A stretch of 7,634 nt of DNA from assembly GCA_021821585.1 (NCBI GenBank), contig JAKACF010000145.1, positions 1-7,634 of the forward strand, in the 5' to 3' direction. Below are positions 1 through 5,525 of this stretch, in pieces. Numbering within the stretch: the stretch's first letter is position 1; the number at the start of each line of letters is the position of its first letter. Source of the DNA: Actinomycetes bacterium. GTDB taxonomy: Bacteria; Actinomycetota; Acidimicrobiia; Acidimicrobiales; Bog-793. The position numbers and the translations under genes were made by a program. The notes under the pieces were generated by a model. It worked only from the letters and a program-made list of their open reading frames with translations, made no database searches and was not told where the DNA came from.

Positions 1-34
1 CGTACCGGGAAGCCGCTGTGACGAGGACCTTCAT
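1..34 (-). CDS. Start of a probable flavodoxin-domain protein (partial, cut by left edge)
   Basis: Only the first 11 codons are inside the window, reading MKVLVTAASRY and then a G. This is the typical first beta-strand and phosphate-loop approach of short-chain flavodoxin-domain proteins of the protoporphyrinogen-oxidase (HemG-like) or flavodoxin_5 type, which often begin MKVLVxxASRHGST. The ATG at 34 is preceded by GGAGGTGA with a 3-nt gap to the start, a complete match to the 16S anti-Shine-Dalgarno, and by a plausible promoter about 120 nt upstream. That makes a real gene start much more likely than a chance match. The flavodoxin assignment rests on about ten residues and is tentative; an NAD-binding or other Rossmann-like protein could also begin this way. 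It is separated from the dehydrogenase upstream by 318 nt, so it is probably its own transcription unit. Confidence 0.6.
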   Translation of the reverse strand, partial: MKVLVTAASRY

Positions 35-37
35 GTC

Positions 38-45
38 TCACCTCC
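38..45 (-). promoter_or_regulatory. Strong Shine-Dalgarno of the left-edge gene
   Basis: The minus strand reads GGAGGTGA followed by GAC and ATG. This is a full-length complement to the 3' end of 16S rRNA and is the main evidence that the ATG at 34 is a true start. Confidence 0.75.
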
Positions 46-154
46 AAGGACCTGGTCGGCCCCCTGGCCGCCAGACGGAGCGGACGCGACCGCCACCCTG
101 GCCGTACTCGCCGCCGGCGCACGCCGACACCGGGGCTGTCCGCTCTCGTCGTTC

Positions 155-183
155 ACCCTAGGAGGGGAGCCTCGCCTCACCAA
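155..183 (-). promoter_or_regulatory. Candidate sigma-70-type promoter for the left-edge gene
   Basis: On the minus strand a -35-like TTGGTG (178-183) and a -10-like TAGGGT (155-160) are separated by exactly 17 nt. The -10 fits the TAnnnT pattern common in actinobacterial promoters, and the -35 keeps the TTG core. Transcription would start near 147-149 and leave a leader of about 115 nt before the ATG at 34. This is a pattern match only. Confidence 0.4.
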
Positions 184-296
184 GGGACGAACGGCCCTTT
201 CTCATCCCGAGCCGGGGCGGACCTCGGAGGGGCGACACGGCGAACGCCCGTGGGCCTGCACTGCTGCCGTCAGCCGCAGCGCTGTGGTCGCCCGCC

Positions 297-330
297 GGGT
301 TCCCCCGCCCGCAGCGTCCGGGCGGGACCC
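297..330 (-). terminator. Bulged GC-rich hairpin after the dehydrogenase
   Basis: The arms CCCGCCC (304-310) and GGGCGGG (320-326) form a 7-bp stem with a 9-nt loop. Outer GGGT (297-300) and ACCC (327-330) add four pairs across a 3-nt bulge (301-303). The hairpin begins 22 nt beyond the dehydrogenase stop codon on its own strand. No T-run follows, so this would be a tail-less terminator of the kind proposed in high-GC bacteria, or an mRNA 3'-end stabiliser. GC-rich DNA makes such stems by chance. Confidence 0.35.
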
Positions 331-352
331 TGAGGCGCGCCCGGGGGGACCG

Positions 353-1609
353 CTAGGAACCGGTGGCGGCGTCCATCGCGGCCCGGCCGCTCACCTGCAT
401 CCCGCTCCCCCCGCCGACGAGGACGGCCACCTTCACCCAGCCCGGCTCGCGACGGTCGAAGGCGCGGTAGGCGTCGAGGATCGTGTCGAAGGTCTCCTGC
501 TGGGTGACGTTCGGCGACAGGGACAGCCGCCCCGAGGCGACGAGGTCGATGAGCTCCGGCAGGTAGCGGCGGTGGTTGCAGTTGCCCATCTTGAGCGTGA
601 CGTTCTTGTTCATGGCCATCCCGATCGGGAAGGCGGTCATCTCCGGCGGGTACACGCCGACGACGCCGATCGTGCCGCCCTTGGCCACCGAGGAGACGGC
701 CCACTCGAGCACCTGCCCGGGGCCGTCCCCCGGCTCCCAGTTCCCGCCGTCCGGCCGCGCCGTCGGGGCGACCTCGGAGCGCTGGCGGTCGAAGCGGGCT
801 CCGTCGCCGGCGGCCGGGCCCTCGTGCGGCCGGTTGGCATCGACGCCGACGGCGTCGATCACCCGGTCGACGCCGATCCCGTTCGTCAGCCGCTTCAGCG
901 TCTCGACGGGGTGCTCCCGCTCGAAGTTCACCGGCTCGGCCCCCTGCATGCGGGCGAGCTCGAGGCGGGAGGGGACGGCGTCGACGGCGAAGACCCGCCC
1001 TGCTCCCTGGATGACCGCGCTCGCCATCGCCAGCTGTCCGACGATGCCGGCACCGAAGACGGCGACGGTGTCTCCCGGGCGCACCTCGGCCAGCCGGGCG
1101 GCGAACCAGGACGTGGGGAAGATGTCTGAGAGAAGGATGGCGTCGTCGTCGCTCATCTGCTCGGGGAGCTTCACCGGCCCGGTGTGGGCGAAGGGGATCC
1201 TGGCGTACTCCGCCTGCAGGCCGTCGATCGGACCGGTCGTCTTCGGGCCGCCGAAGAAGCAGGTGCCGGCCTCCGGTCCGTTGGGATTCGCCACGTCGCA
1301 CTGGGAGTAGTAGCCCGCCCGGCAGTAGGAGCAGGCGCCGCAGGCGATGGTGGACGGGATGACGACCCGGTCGCCGGGCGCCAGGTTCCTCACGTCGGAT
1401 CCGGCCTCCTCGACGATCCCGATCGCCTCGTGGCCGAGAACGGTCCCGGGCACCATGCCCGAGAACGTCCCCCGCACGAAGTGCAGGTCCGTCCCGCAGA
1501 TGGCGCTCGTCGTCACACGGACGATGGCGTCGCTCGGCGACTCGATCCTCGGGTCGTCGACCTGCTCGACGCCGATGTCCCCGACTCCGTTGAACACGAC
1601 TGCTCTCAC
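353..1609 (-). CDS. Zinc-dependent alcohol dehydrogenase, formaldehyde-dehydrogenase-like (FDH_like group)
   Basis: A 418-residue cytosolic medium-chain dehydrogenase/reductase that oxidises an alcohol or aldehyde adduct with NAD(P). Visible features in order: catalytic-zinc CGTDLH with Cys38, GHE with His60, GDRV at 80-83; a structural-zinc lobe with Cys90, Cys93, Cys96 and Cys104; SDIFPT with Asp162, the third catalytic-zinc ligand of FdhA-type enzymes; a Rossmann loop GAGIVG (186-191) with Asp210 at the end of the next strand, favouring NAD over NADP. An inserted segment around 258-300 and the later NCNHR (343-347) and FDRREPGW stretches are typical of glutathione-independent FDH-like enzymes. 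The substrate cannot be read from sequence. I chose the GTG at 1609, because GGAGG lies 5 nt before it and conserved similarity starts there; an in-frame start at 1720 would add 37 proline/arginine-rich residues overlapping the upstream gene. About 18 residues trail beyond the usual family end. It follows the DJ-1 gene by 37 nt. Confidence 0.93.
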   Translation of the reverse strand: MRAVVFNGVGDIGVEQVDDPRIESPSDAIVRVTTSAICGTDLHFVRGTFSGMVPGTVLGHEAIGIVEEAGSDVRNLAPGDRVVIPSTIACGACSYCRAGYYSQCDVANPNGPEAGTCFFGGPKTTGPIDGLQAEYARIPFAHTGPVKLPEQMSDDDAILLSDIFPTSWFAARLAEVRPGDTVAVFGAGIVGQLAMASAVIQGAGRVFAVDAVPSRLELARMQGAEPVNFEREHPVETLKRLTNGIGVDRVIDAVGVDANRPHEGPAAGDGARFDRQRSEVAPTARPDGGNWEPGDGPGQVLEWAVSSVAKGGTIGVVGVYPPEMTAFPIGMAMNKNVTLKMGNCNHRRYLPELIDLVASGRLSLSPNVTQQETFDTILDAYRAFDRREPGWVKVAVLVGGGSGMQVSGRAAMDAATGS

Positions 1610-1614
1610 GCTCT

Positions 1615-1619
1615 CCTCC
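1615..1619 (-). promoter_or_regulatory. Shine-Dalgarno that fixes the dehydrogenase start
   Basis: The minus strand reads GGAGG, then AGAGC, then GTG. The 5-nt spacing is good, and no comparable site precedes the longer in-frame start at 1720. This supports translation from 1609. Confidence 0.75.
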
Positions 1620-1646
1620 GATGCCTCGTCTCGTGGTCGTGCGGCC

Positions 1647-2225
1647 TCAGGCGGCGGCTGTCTTGGCACCGCCCGAGGCGAACACCTCGACGAGCTTCGA
1701 GCAGAAGGCGTCGAGGTCATCCGGCTTCCGGCTCGTCACGAGCACGTTCGGCCCGCTCGGGCAGACGAAGACCTCCTCGTCCACCCAGTTCCCGCCGGCG
1801 TTGGAGATGTCGGTCCTGAGGCTCGGCCAGGACGTGAGGGTGCGACCCCGGACGAGGTCGGCCTCGACGAGGGTCCAGGGGCCGTGGCAGATGACCGCCG
1901 CCGGCTTGCCGGCCTCGAAGAAGCTCCTCACGAAGGCGACGGCCTTCTCGTCGGTCCGCAGCTGGTCGGGGTTGGCCACCCCGCCCGGCAGCACGATCCC
2001 GTCGTAGTCCTCCACCTTCAGCTCACCGGTCGAGAGGTCGGCCTGGAAGACCTCGCCCTTGTCGAGGTGGTTGAAGGCCTGCACCTTGCCCTTGTCCGGG
2101 GCCGCCAGCACCGGCCTGCCGCCGGCCTGCTCGACCGCCCGCCAGGGCCGTGTCAGCTCCACCTGCTCGACGCCCTCGTTCGCCGTGAGGAACGCGATGG
2201 TACGACCAGAGAGTTCGTTCGCCAT
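1647..2225 (-). CDS. DJ-1/PfpI family protein (class I glutamine amidotransferase-like fold)
   Basis: A 192-residue cytosolic protein of the PfpI/YhbO branch. Members have been described as proteases, glyoxalase III-type enzymes or deglycases acting on methylglyoxal or glyoxal adducts; the exact activity is debated within the family. The sequence shows the N-terminal strand with LTANEGVEQVEL (13-24), in which Glu20 corresponds to the conserved acid near the nucleophile. It also shows LPGGVANPDQL (79-89) and the nucleophile elbow AVICHGPW (110-117) with Cys113 and His114. Length and motif order are normal and nothing looks broken. I prefer ATG 2225 over the in-frame GTG 2231, because GGAAAGG sits 7 nt before the ATG but too close to the GTG. 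It lies 91 nt after the hydantoinase gene, with hairpins between, and 37 nt before the dehydrogenase, with which it is probably co-transcribed. The pairing suggests carbonyl-stress handling (inference). Confidence 0.95.
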   Translation of the reverse strand: MANELSGRTIAFLTANEGVEQVELTRPWRAVEQAGGRPVLAAPDKGKVQAFNHLDKGEVFQADLSTGELKVEDYDGIVLPGGVANPDQLRTDEKAVAFVRSFFEAGKPAAVICHGPWTLVEADLVRGRTLTSWPSLRTDISNAGGNWVDEEVFVCPSGPNVLVTSRKPDDLDAFCSKLVEVFASGGAKTAAA

Positions 2226-2239
2226 TGGCACGCCTTTCC

Positions 2240-2258
2240 GCCGCGGTGGTCCCGCGGC
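2240..2258 (-). repeat. Short perfect inverted repeat just upstream of the DJ-1 gene
   Basis: The arms GCCGCGG (2240-2246) and CCGCGGC (2252-2258) pair over 7 bp with a 5-nt loop. It ends 14 nt before the ATG, next to the ribosome binding site, and directly abuts the larger inverted repeat 2259-2311. It could be part of a tandem terminator, a leader structure affecting translation, or an operator. Confidence 0.35.
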
Positions 2259-2311
2259 CTCTGCCCGCGCGCTACCCGGCCCGGCGCCGGCGCAACCACG
2301 CGAGGGCAGAG
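2259..2311 (-). terminator. Long inverted repeat after the hydantoinase gene
   Basis: CTCTGCCC (2259-2266) pairs with GGGCAGAG (2304-2311). After one mismatch, CGCG (2268-2271) pairs with CGCG (2299-2302), giving 12 of 13 pairs. The interior is itself palindromic (GCGCCGGCGC at 2284-2293). It starts 5 nt past the hydantoinase stop, where an operon terminator is expected, but no T-run follows. A tail-less terminator or an mRNA-stabilising 3' structure fits best. Confidence 0.45.
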
Positions 2312-2316
2312 AGGAG

Positions 2317-3705
2317 TCAGCCCGACGCCGGCAGCAGGGGGGCGCGCCGGGGGAGGTAGCGCCCCGTGCCCGGCTCGCCGACGAAGCGGCCGCGCTCTGC
2401 GACGAGCCGTCCCCGGGAGAACACGAACGCAGGCCATCCCGTCGCCGTCGTGCCCTCGTAGGGCGAGTGGTCCGTCGCCATGTGCAGCGCCGAGGCGTCG
2501 AGTCGCTGGCGGGCGGCAGGGTCCCAGACGACGACGTCGCCGTCGGCCCCGGGGCGGAGCGAGCCCTTCTCCGGCCAGAGCCCGAACAGCTTTGCCGGCG
2601 ACTCCGCGCACAGCCTCACCCAGTCCGACCGGCTGAGCCGCCCTGCGGCGACCCCCTGCCAGACGAGGCTCATCCTCGTCTCGATCCCCGGGAGCCCCCC
2701 GGGGATCTCGGTGAAGTCGGCGTAGCCCTCCTCGCGCCCGCGAATGCCCGCACGCCGGTCCTTTCGCCAGAACGGGCAGTGGTCGGTGGCGACGGTCTGG
2801 ATCTCGCCCCGCCCCAAGCCCTCCCACAGCTCCTCGACGTGCCAGGGGTCCCGCAGCGGCGGTGTGCAGACGAAGTCGGCGCCCTCGTCTGAGGCGAGGG
2901 CGGCCGTGTCGAGGTAGAGGTACTGCGGGCAGGTCTCCGCCAAGATCTGGACCCCGCGCTCCCGGGCCCGGCGCACCTGTTCGAGTGCCGGAGCCGAAGA
3001 GAGGTGGACGACGTAGACCGGGCAGCCCGCCACCTCCGCCAGTGCGGCGGCACGCCCGGTGGCCTCGCCCTCGAGGACCGCCGGCCGGGTGGTGGCGTGC
3101 TCGAGGACGCCGGTCCGGCCCTCCTCGACGGCCCGGCGCCGGAGCGCCTCGATGGCGCCGCCGTTCTCGCAGTGCAGGGTGACGAGCCCGCCGTGGCGGG
3201 CCGCTGCCTGCATCACCTCGAGGATGACGCCGTCGTCGACCTGCAGCAGCTCGGGGTAGGCCATGTACAGCTTGAAGGAGGTGATGCCGGCTTCGACGCA
3301 GCGGGCCACGGCCGCCTCGCCGACCGCCTCGGTGAAGGTCATGTGGAGGCCCCAGTCGACCGAGGACGGCTCGGCCCACCGCTTCCAGGTCGCCATGGAC
3401 TCGAGCGGGTCCTCGCCTCGATAGGCGGTCACGTAGTCGATGATGGTCGTCGTCCCGCCGACGGCCGCGGCCGCCGTCCCGGTCTCGAAGTCGTCGGAGA
3501 CGCGGACCTTGCCGACCGGGAGGTGCAGGTGGGTGTGGGCGTCGACGCCGCCCGGGACGACGAGGAGCCCGGTGGCGTCGACCACCTGCTCGCCGGCGAG
3601 TGCCTCGAGGCTGCCCGTCGCCGCGATGCGACCGTCGGCGCCGATGCGAAGGTCGCCCGGGCGCTCCCCGTCGAGATCGAGGAGGCTCCCGCCCCGGACG
3701 AGCAC
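2317..3705 (-). CDS. Dihydropyrimidinase / D-hydantoinase (cyclic amidohydrolase)
   Basis: A 462-residue binuclear-zinc amidohydrolase that opens cyclic amides such as dihydropyrimidines, hydantoins or allantoin-like rings to N-carbamoyl acids. All expected metal ligands are visible: DAHTHL with His57 and His59, SFKLYMAY with the carbamylated Lys145, TLHCENG with His178, VVHLSSA with His234, and ATDHCPF with Asp308. Tyr150 sits in the stereochemistry-gate position of dihydropyrimidinases. ETCPQYL (257-263) is the hydantoinase signature, favouring this branch over true allantoinase. The N-terminal beta-domain (1-52) and its C-terminal return (GSLRPGADGDVVVWDP) are present, and length is normal for the family. 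The GTG start follows the regulator's TAG with no intervening base and no good Shine-Dalgarno, so translation is probably coupled to the regulator. It is last in its operon. No carbamoylase for the product is in view. The exact substrate is unknown. Confidence 0.94.
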   Translation of the reverse strand: MLVRGGSLLDLDGERPGDLRIGADGRIAATGSLEALAGEQVVDATGLLVVPGGVDAHTHLHLPVGKVRVSDDFETGTAAAAVGGTTTIIDYVTAYRGEDPLESMATWKRWAEPSSVDWGLHMTFTEAVGEAAVARCVEAGITSFKLYMAYPELLQVDDGVILEVMQAAARHGGLVTLHCENGGAIEALRRRAVEEGRTGVLEHATTRPAVLEGEATGRAAALAEVAGCPVYVVHLSSAPALEQVRRARERGVQILAETCPQYLYLDTAALASDEGADFVCTPPLRDPWHVEELWEGLGRGEIQTVATDHCPFWRKDRRAGIRGREEGYADFTEIPGGLPGIETRMSLVWQGVAAGRLSRSDWVRLCAESPAKLFGLWPEKGSLRPGADGDVVVWDPAARQRLDASALHMATDHSPYEGTTATGWPAFVFSRGRLVAERGRFVGEPGTGRYLPRRAPLLPASG

Positions 3706-4212
3706 CTAGGAGCGCCCGGCGGCCGGCCGTCCGTCCGCGGTCCTCTCGGCGCCGATGCGGCTCAGGTAGTTGTAGACGGTGAACCGGCTCACCTGGAGGG
3801 CCTGTGCCGCCTCCTCCACCGACTTTCGGAGCGTGAAGGCACCCCGTTCCTCGAGGAGCTGGACGGCCCTCTGCTTGTTCTCGCGCGACAGCTCCGCCAG
3901 CGGGGCGCCGAGCTCCTCGGCCACCCGGTCGAGCAGCCGGTCGAGAGCGCCGTTCAGGCCGTTCGGTCGGACGGTGCCGACGACCTCGCCCTCCCAGACG
4001 AGGGGGATGTCGAGGGGCTCGCCCGGTCCGCTTCCCGGAGGCAGGACGCTCGCCCCGAGGGCCTCGACGACAGGCCGCACCGCGGCGAGGAAGGGGTGCT
4101 CGCCGGCCGCCGAGGGGCCGGCTGCCGATCGGCGGCGCGGGGTCGCCCGCTCGCCTGCCGGCCCGGCCGCCCGCCGGCGACCCCCTCCGCCGGTGGCAGG
4201 TCGTTCAGCCAC
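3706..4212 (-). CDS. Helix-turn-helix transcriptional regulator, DauR/YheO-type C-terminus
   Basis: A 168-residue probable operon regulator. The C-terminal third matches the HTH_22 (DauR-like) pattern: LSRENKQRAVQLLEERGAF (108-126), then the helix-turn-helix SVEEAAQALQVSRFTVYNYL (131-150), where VSRFTVYNYL is the recognition helix. The part before it (about 39-105) contains DIPLVWEGEVVGTVRP, a small alpha/beta sensor-like segment that looks shorter than the PAS-like YheO domain of classical members. The first 38 residues are Arg/Gly/Ala/Pro-rich and look unstructured. The GTG start overlaps the stop of the upstream gene in GTGGCTGA (8 nt); the Shine-Dalgarno is poor, which suggests coupled translation. 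Its position between catabolic genes implies that it controls the operon, perhaps responding to the substrate, and would be autoregulated (inference). A start further inside the frame is possible, given the low-complexity N-terminus. Confidence 0.85.
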   Translation of the reverse strand: MAERPATGGGGRRRAAGPAGERATPRRRSAAGPSAAGEHPFLAAVRPVVEALGASVLPPGSGPGEPLDIPLVWEGEVVGTVRPNGLNGALDRLLDRVAEELGAPLAELSRENKQRAVQLLEERGAFTLRKSVEEAAQALQVSRFTVYNYLSRIGAERTADGRPAAGRS

Positions 4213-4453
4213 CGGTGCCGTCGCCGGCGCTCACCTGGAGGGTGACCCGAACGGCGCCGGCCGCCATGGCGGCCCGCACGACGCTGCCGACCGCCTCGCT
4301 CACCTCGTCCAGCCCCCCCGTGACGACGGTCCCGAACGGGCCCACGGCGACCTCGCCGCCGGCCGCCCGGGCGGCCTCCTCGGCGGCCTTCACGTGCGGC
4401 CCGGGAGCGCCCGGATCGAAGGGCTCCACGGTGAACTCCAGCTGGACGGCCAC
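4205..4453 (-). CDS. Thiamine-binding family protein (DUF77 / MTH1187 / YkoF-type)
   Basis: An 82-residue small cytosolic ferredoxin-like-fold protein. It shows the family pattern FTVEPF (7-12), GPHVKAA (18-24), VGPFGT (37-42) and GAVRVTLQV (66-74). The last element is the closing beta-strand after two helices. Known family members bind thiamine or its hydroxymethylpyrimidine part, and the family as a whole is poorly characterised; it is not an enzyme. Length is about right for a single-domain member, with a short Gly-rich tail. The start is GTG without a clear Shine-Dalgarno; a -10-like TACACT lies 8 nt before it, so leaderless or coupled translation are both possible. It follows the amidohydrolase by 40 nt and overlaps the regulator by 8 nt. 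That places it firmly in the catabolic operon, where it could sense or hold a pyrimidine-like intermediate (inference). Confidence 0.87.
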   Translation of the reverse strand: MAVQLEFTVEPFDPGAPGPHVKAAEEAARAAGGEVAVGPFGTVVTGGLDEVSEAVGSVVRAAMAAGAVRVTLQVSAGDGTGG

Positions 4454-4461
4454 GCCAGGCG

Positions 4462-4467
4462 AGTGTA
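4462..4467 (-). promoter_or_regulatory. Candidate -10 element for an internal, possibly leaderless transcript
   Basis: TACACT on the minus strand fits TAnnnT and ends 8 nt before the GTG at 4453, which lacks a ribosome binding site. This arrangement resembles actinobacterial leaderless starts. No good -35 is visible about 17 nt upstream. It lies in a 40-nt gap, so it could give the small protein, regulator and hydantoinase a secondary promoter. Confidence 0.25.
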
Positions 4468-4493
4468 CTTGGACGGTTCCGCCGGGCCCGTGG

Positions 4494-5525
4494 TCAGAGC
4501 CGCCGCCAGAGGCGCTCGGCCTGCTCCCGTGCCTTTCGCCTCACCTCGGATGGGTCGACACGCGTCGGCACGCCCTCCTCGAGCACGACCGAGCCGGCGA
4601 CCTCGACCCGGCGCGGCGAGACTCCCGGCGTGAAGGCGAGGTGCCAGGGGTCGGCCGGCGAGTACGACCACGTCACGCGGTCCTCGGCCGCCTCGGGGAC
4701 GAGGGCATGCCCCGCAAAGAGCCAGCCCCAGGGCGTCTCGGGGGTGGCGGTGACGTCGGACTCGCGAAGGCGGGCGTAGGCGATCCGGAACTCCTCCAGC
4801 ATGTCGCCTCCGATGCCGTCGGTCCCGAGGACGACGGGGTTGTCGAAGCGGGCCGGACGGGCATACCCGACGGCGTTGTTCATGTTCGACCGGGCGTTGT
4901 GGGCGATCGTGCCCTCGAGGGGGCGGTCGAGGTGGACGCAGTGGGCGAGCAGCCAGTCCGGCCGGGCGTGCGGCTCGAGCCGGGCTCCCGCCGCCGCGTC
5001 CGAGCGGTCCTCGGCGACGTGGATGTGGACGCCGGCCCCGAGGTCGGCGGCGAGCCCGGCGACGGCCTCGAGGGTCTCCGCCGACAGCGTGAAGGCGGCA
5101 TGGGCGCCGACGAACCCCCGCCCGCCGGCACGCAGGTAGCGCTCGTTCTCGGCCAGCCCAGCCTTGGCGCCGTCGGCCCCGTTGCGGTCGGTCACCTCGT
5201 AGCAGCACGAGACGCGCACGCCCACCTCGGCACAGGCCTCGGCGACGACGTCGAGCGAGCCCTCGATGGCGCTCGGCGAGGAGTGGTGGTCGACGATCGC
5301 CGTCGTCCCCCGCTCGAGCGCCTCGAGGGCGCCGAGCATCGCCGACCACCGGATCATCTCGAGGTCGAGAGCGCGGTCGAGCCGCCACCAGACGAGCTCG
5401 AGGATCTCGGGGAAGTTCCTCGGCACCCGCGGCGGCGCGGGCATGCCCCGGGCGAGCGCCGAGTAGAGGTGGTGGTGGCCGCAGACCAGCCCCGGGGTCT
5501 CGCCCGGACCCGGCTCAGTCGCCAT
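4494..5525 (-). CDS. SsnA-type amidohydrolase (putative aminohydrolase), compact form lacking the N-terminal beta-domain segment
   Basis: A 343-residue metal-dependent hydrolase of the ATZ/TRZ (SsnA/guanine deaminase-like) branch, expected to deaminate or dechlorinate a heterocycle. Features in order: PGLVCGHHHLYS (11-22) with metal ligands His17 and His19; IVDHHSSP (77-84), typical of SsnA; VHIHVAED (166-173), the HxHxxE motif with His167, His169 and Glu172; LLAHCVHLD with His195; AHNARSNMNNAVG (208-220); LGTDGIGGDM (233-242) with Asp236; and a C-terminal EQAERLWRRL tail typical of SsnA. Usual members have about 440 residues and start with roughly 55-60 residues of beta-strands before the first His motif; here only 10 residues precede it. 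The usual GxLxxGxxADLVV return segment is also not recognisable, leaving VTWSYSPADPWHLAF in its place. I chose ATG 5525: it overlaps the upstream stop by 11 nt and has GGGGGCGG about 9 nt before it. Upstream in-frame residues do not resemble the missing domain. Confidence 0.85.
   Translation of the reverse strand: MATEPGPGETPGLVCGHHHLYSALARGMPAPPRVPRNFPEILELVWWRLDRALDLEMIRWSAMLGALEALERGTTAIVDHHSSPSAIEGSLDVVAEACAEVGVRVSCCYEVTDRNGADGAKAGLAENERYLRAGGRGFVGAHAAFTLSAETLEAVAGLAADLGAGVHIHVAEDRSDAAAGARLEPHARPDWLLAHCVHLDRPLEGTIAHNARSNMNNAVGYARPARFDNPVVLGTDGIGGDMLEEFRIAYARLRESDVTATPETPWGWLFAGHALVPEAAEDRVTWSYSPADPWHLAFTPGVSPRRVEVAGSVVLEEGVPTRVDPSEVRRKAREQAERLWRRL

Larger units (their letters stand above)
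35..352. other. Intergenic region between the dehydrogenase and the left-edge gene
   Basis: I find no convincing gene in this 318-nt stretch. It contains the hairpin after the dehydrogenase (297-330), a promoter-like pair (155-183) and the ribosome binding site at 38-45. The leader of about 100 nt between the promoter and the start codon shows no riboswitch motif that I recognise. Frames that cross it lack a ribosome binding site or recognisable protein features. Confidence 0.6.

Noticed and set aside
270..1301. Minus-strand open frame of 343 codons within the dehydrogenase region
   Set aside because: It overlaps the zinc dehydrogenase in another frame and is Arg/Gly-rich throughout. All family motifs lie in the other frame.
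1610..1720. Longer start for the dehydrogenase (37 extra residues)
   Set aside because: The extension is Ser/Pro/Arg-rich, overlaps the DJ-1 gene and bypasses the strong GGAGG just before GTG 1609.
3004..4245. Long plus-strand open frame of 413 codons across the regulator and hydantoinase genes
   Set aside because: It is antisense to two recognisable proteins, has low-complexity Arg/Gly/Asp/Val-rich composition and no domain motif. Such frames arise from GC-rich third positions on the opposite strand.
4494..5525. Amidohydrolase as a pseudogene
   Set aside because: Although the N-terminal segment is missing, the frame is uninterrupted, all metal ligands are present, and start and stop fit the operon spacing. 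A compact functional form is the better reading.
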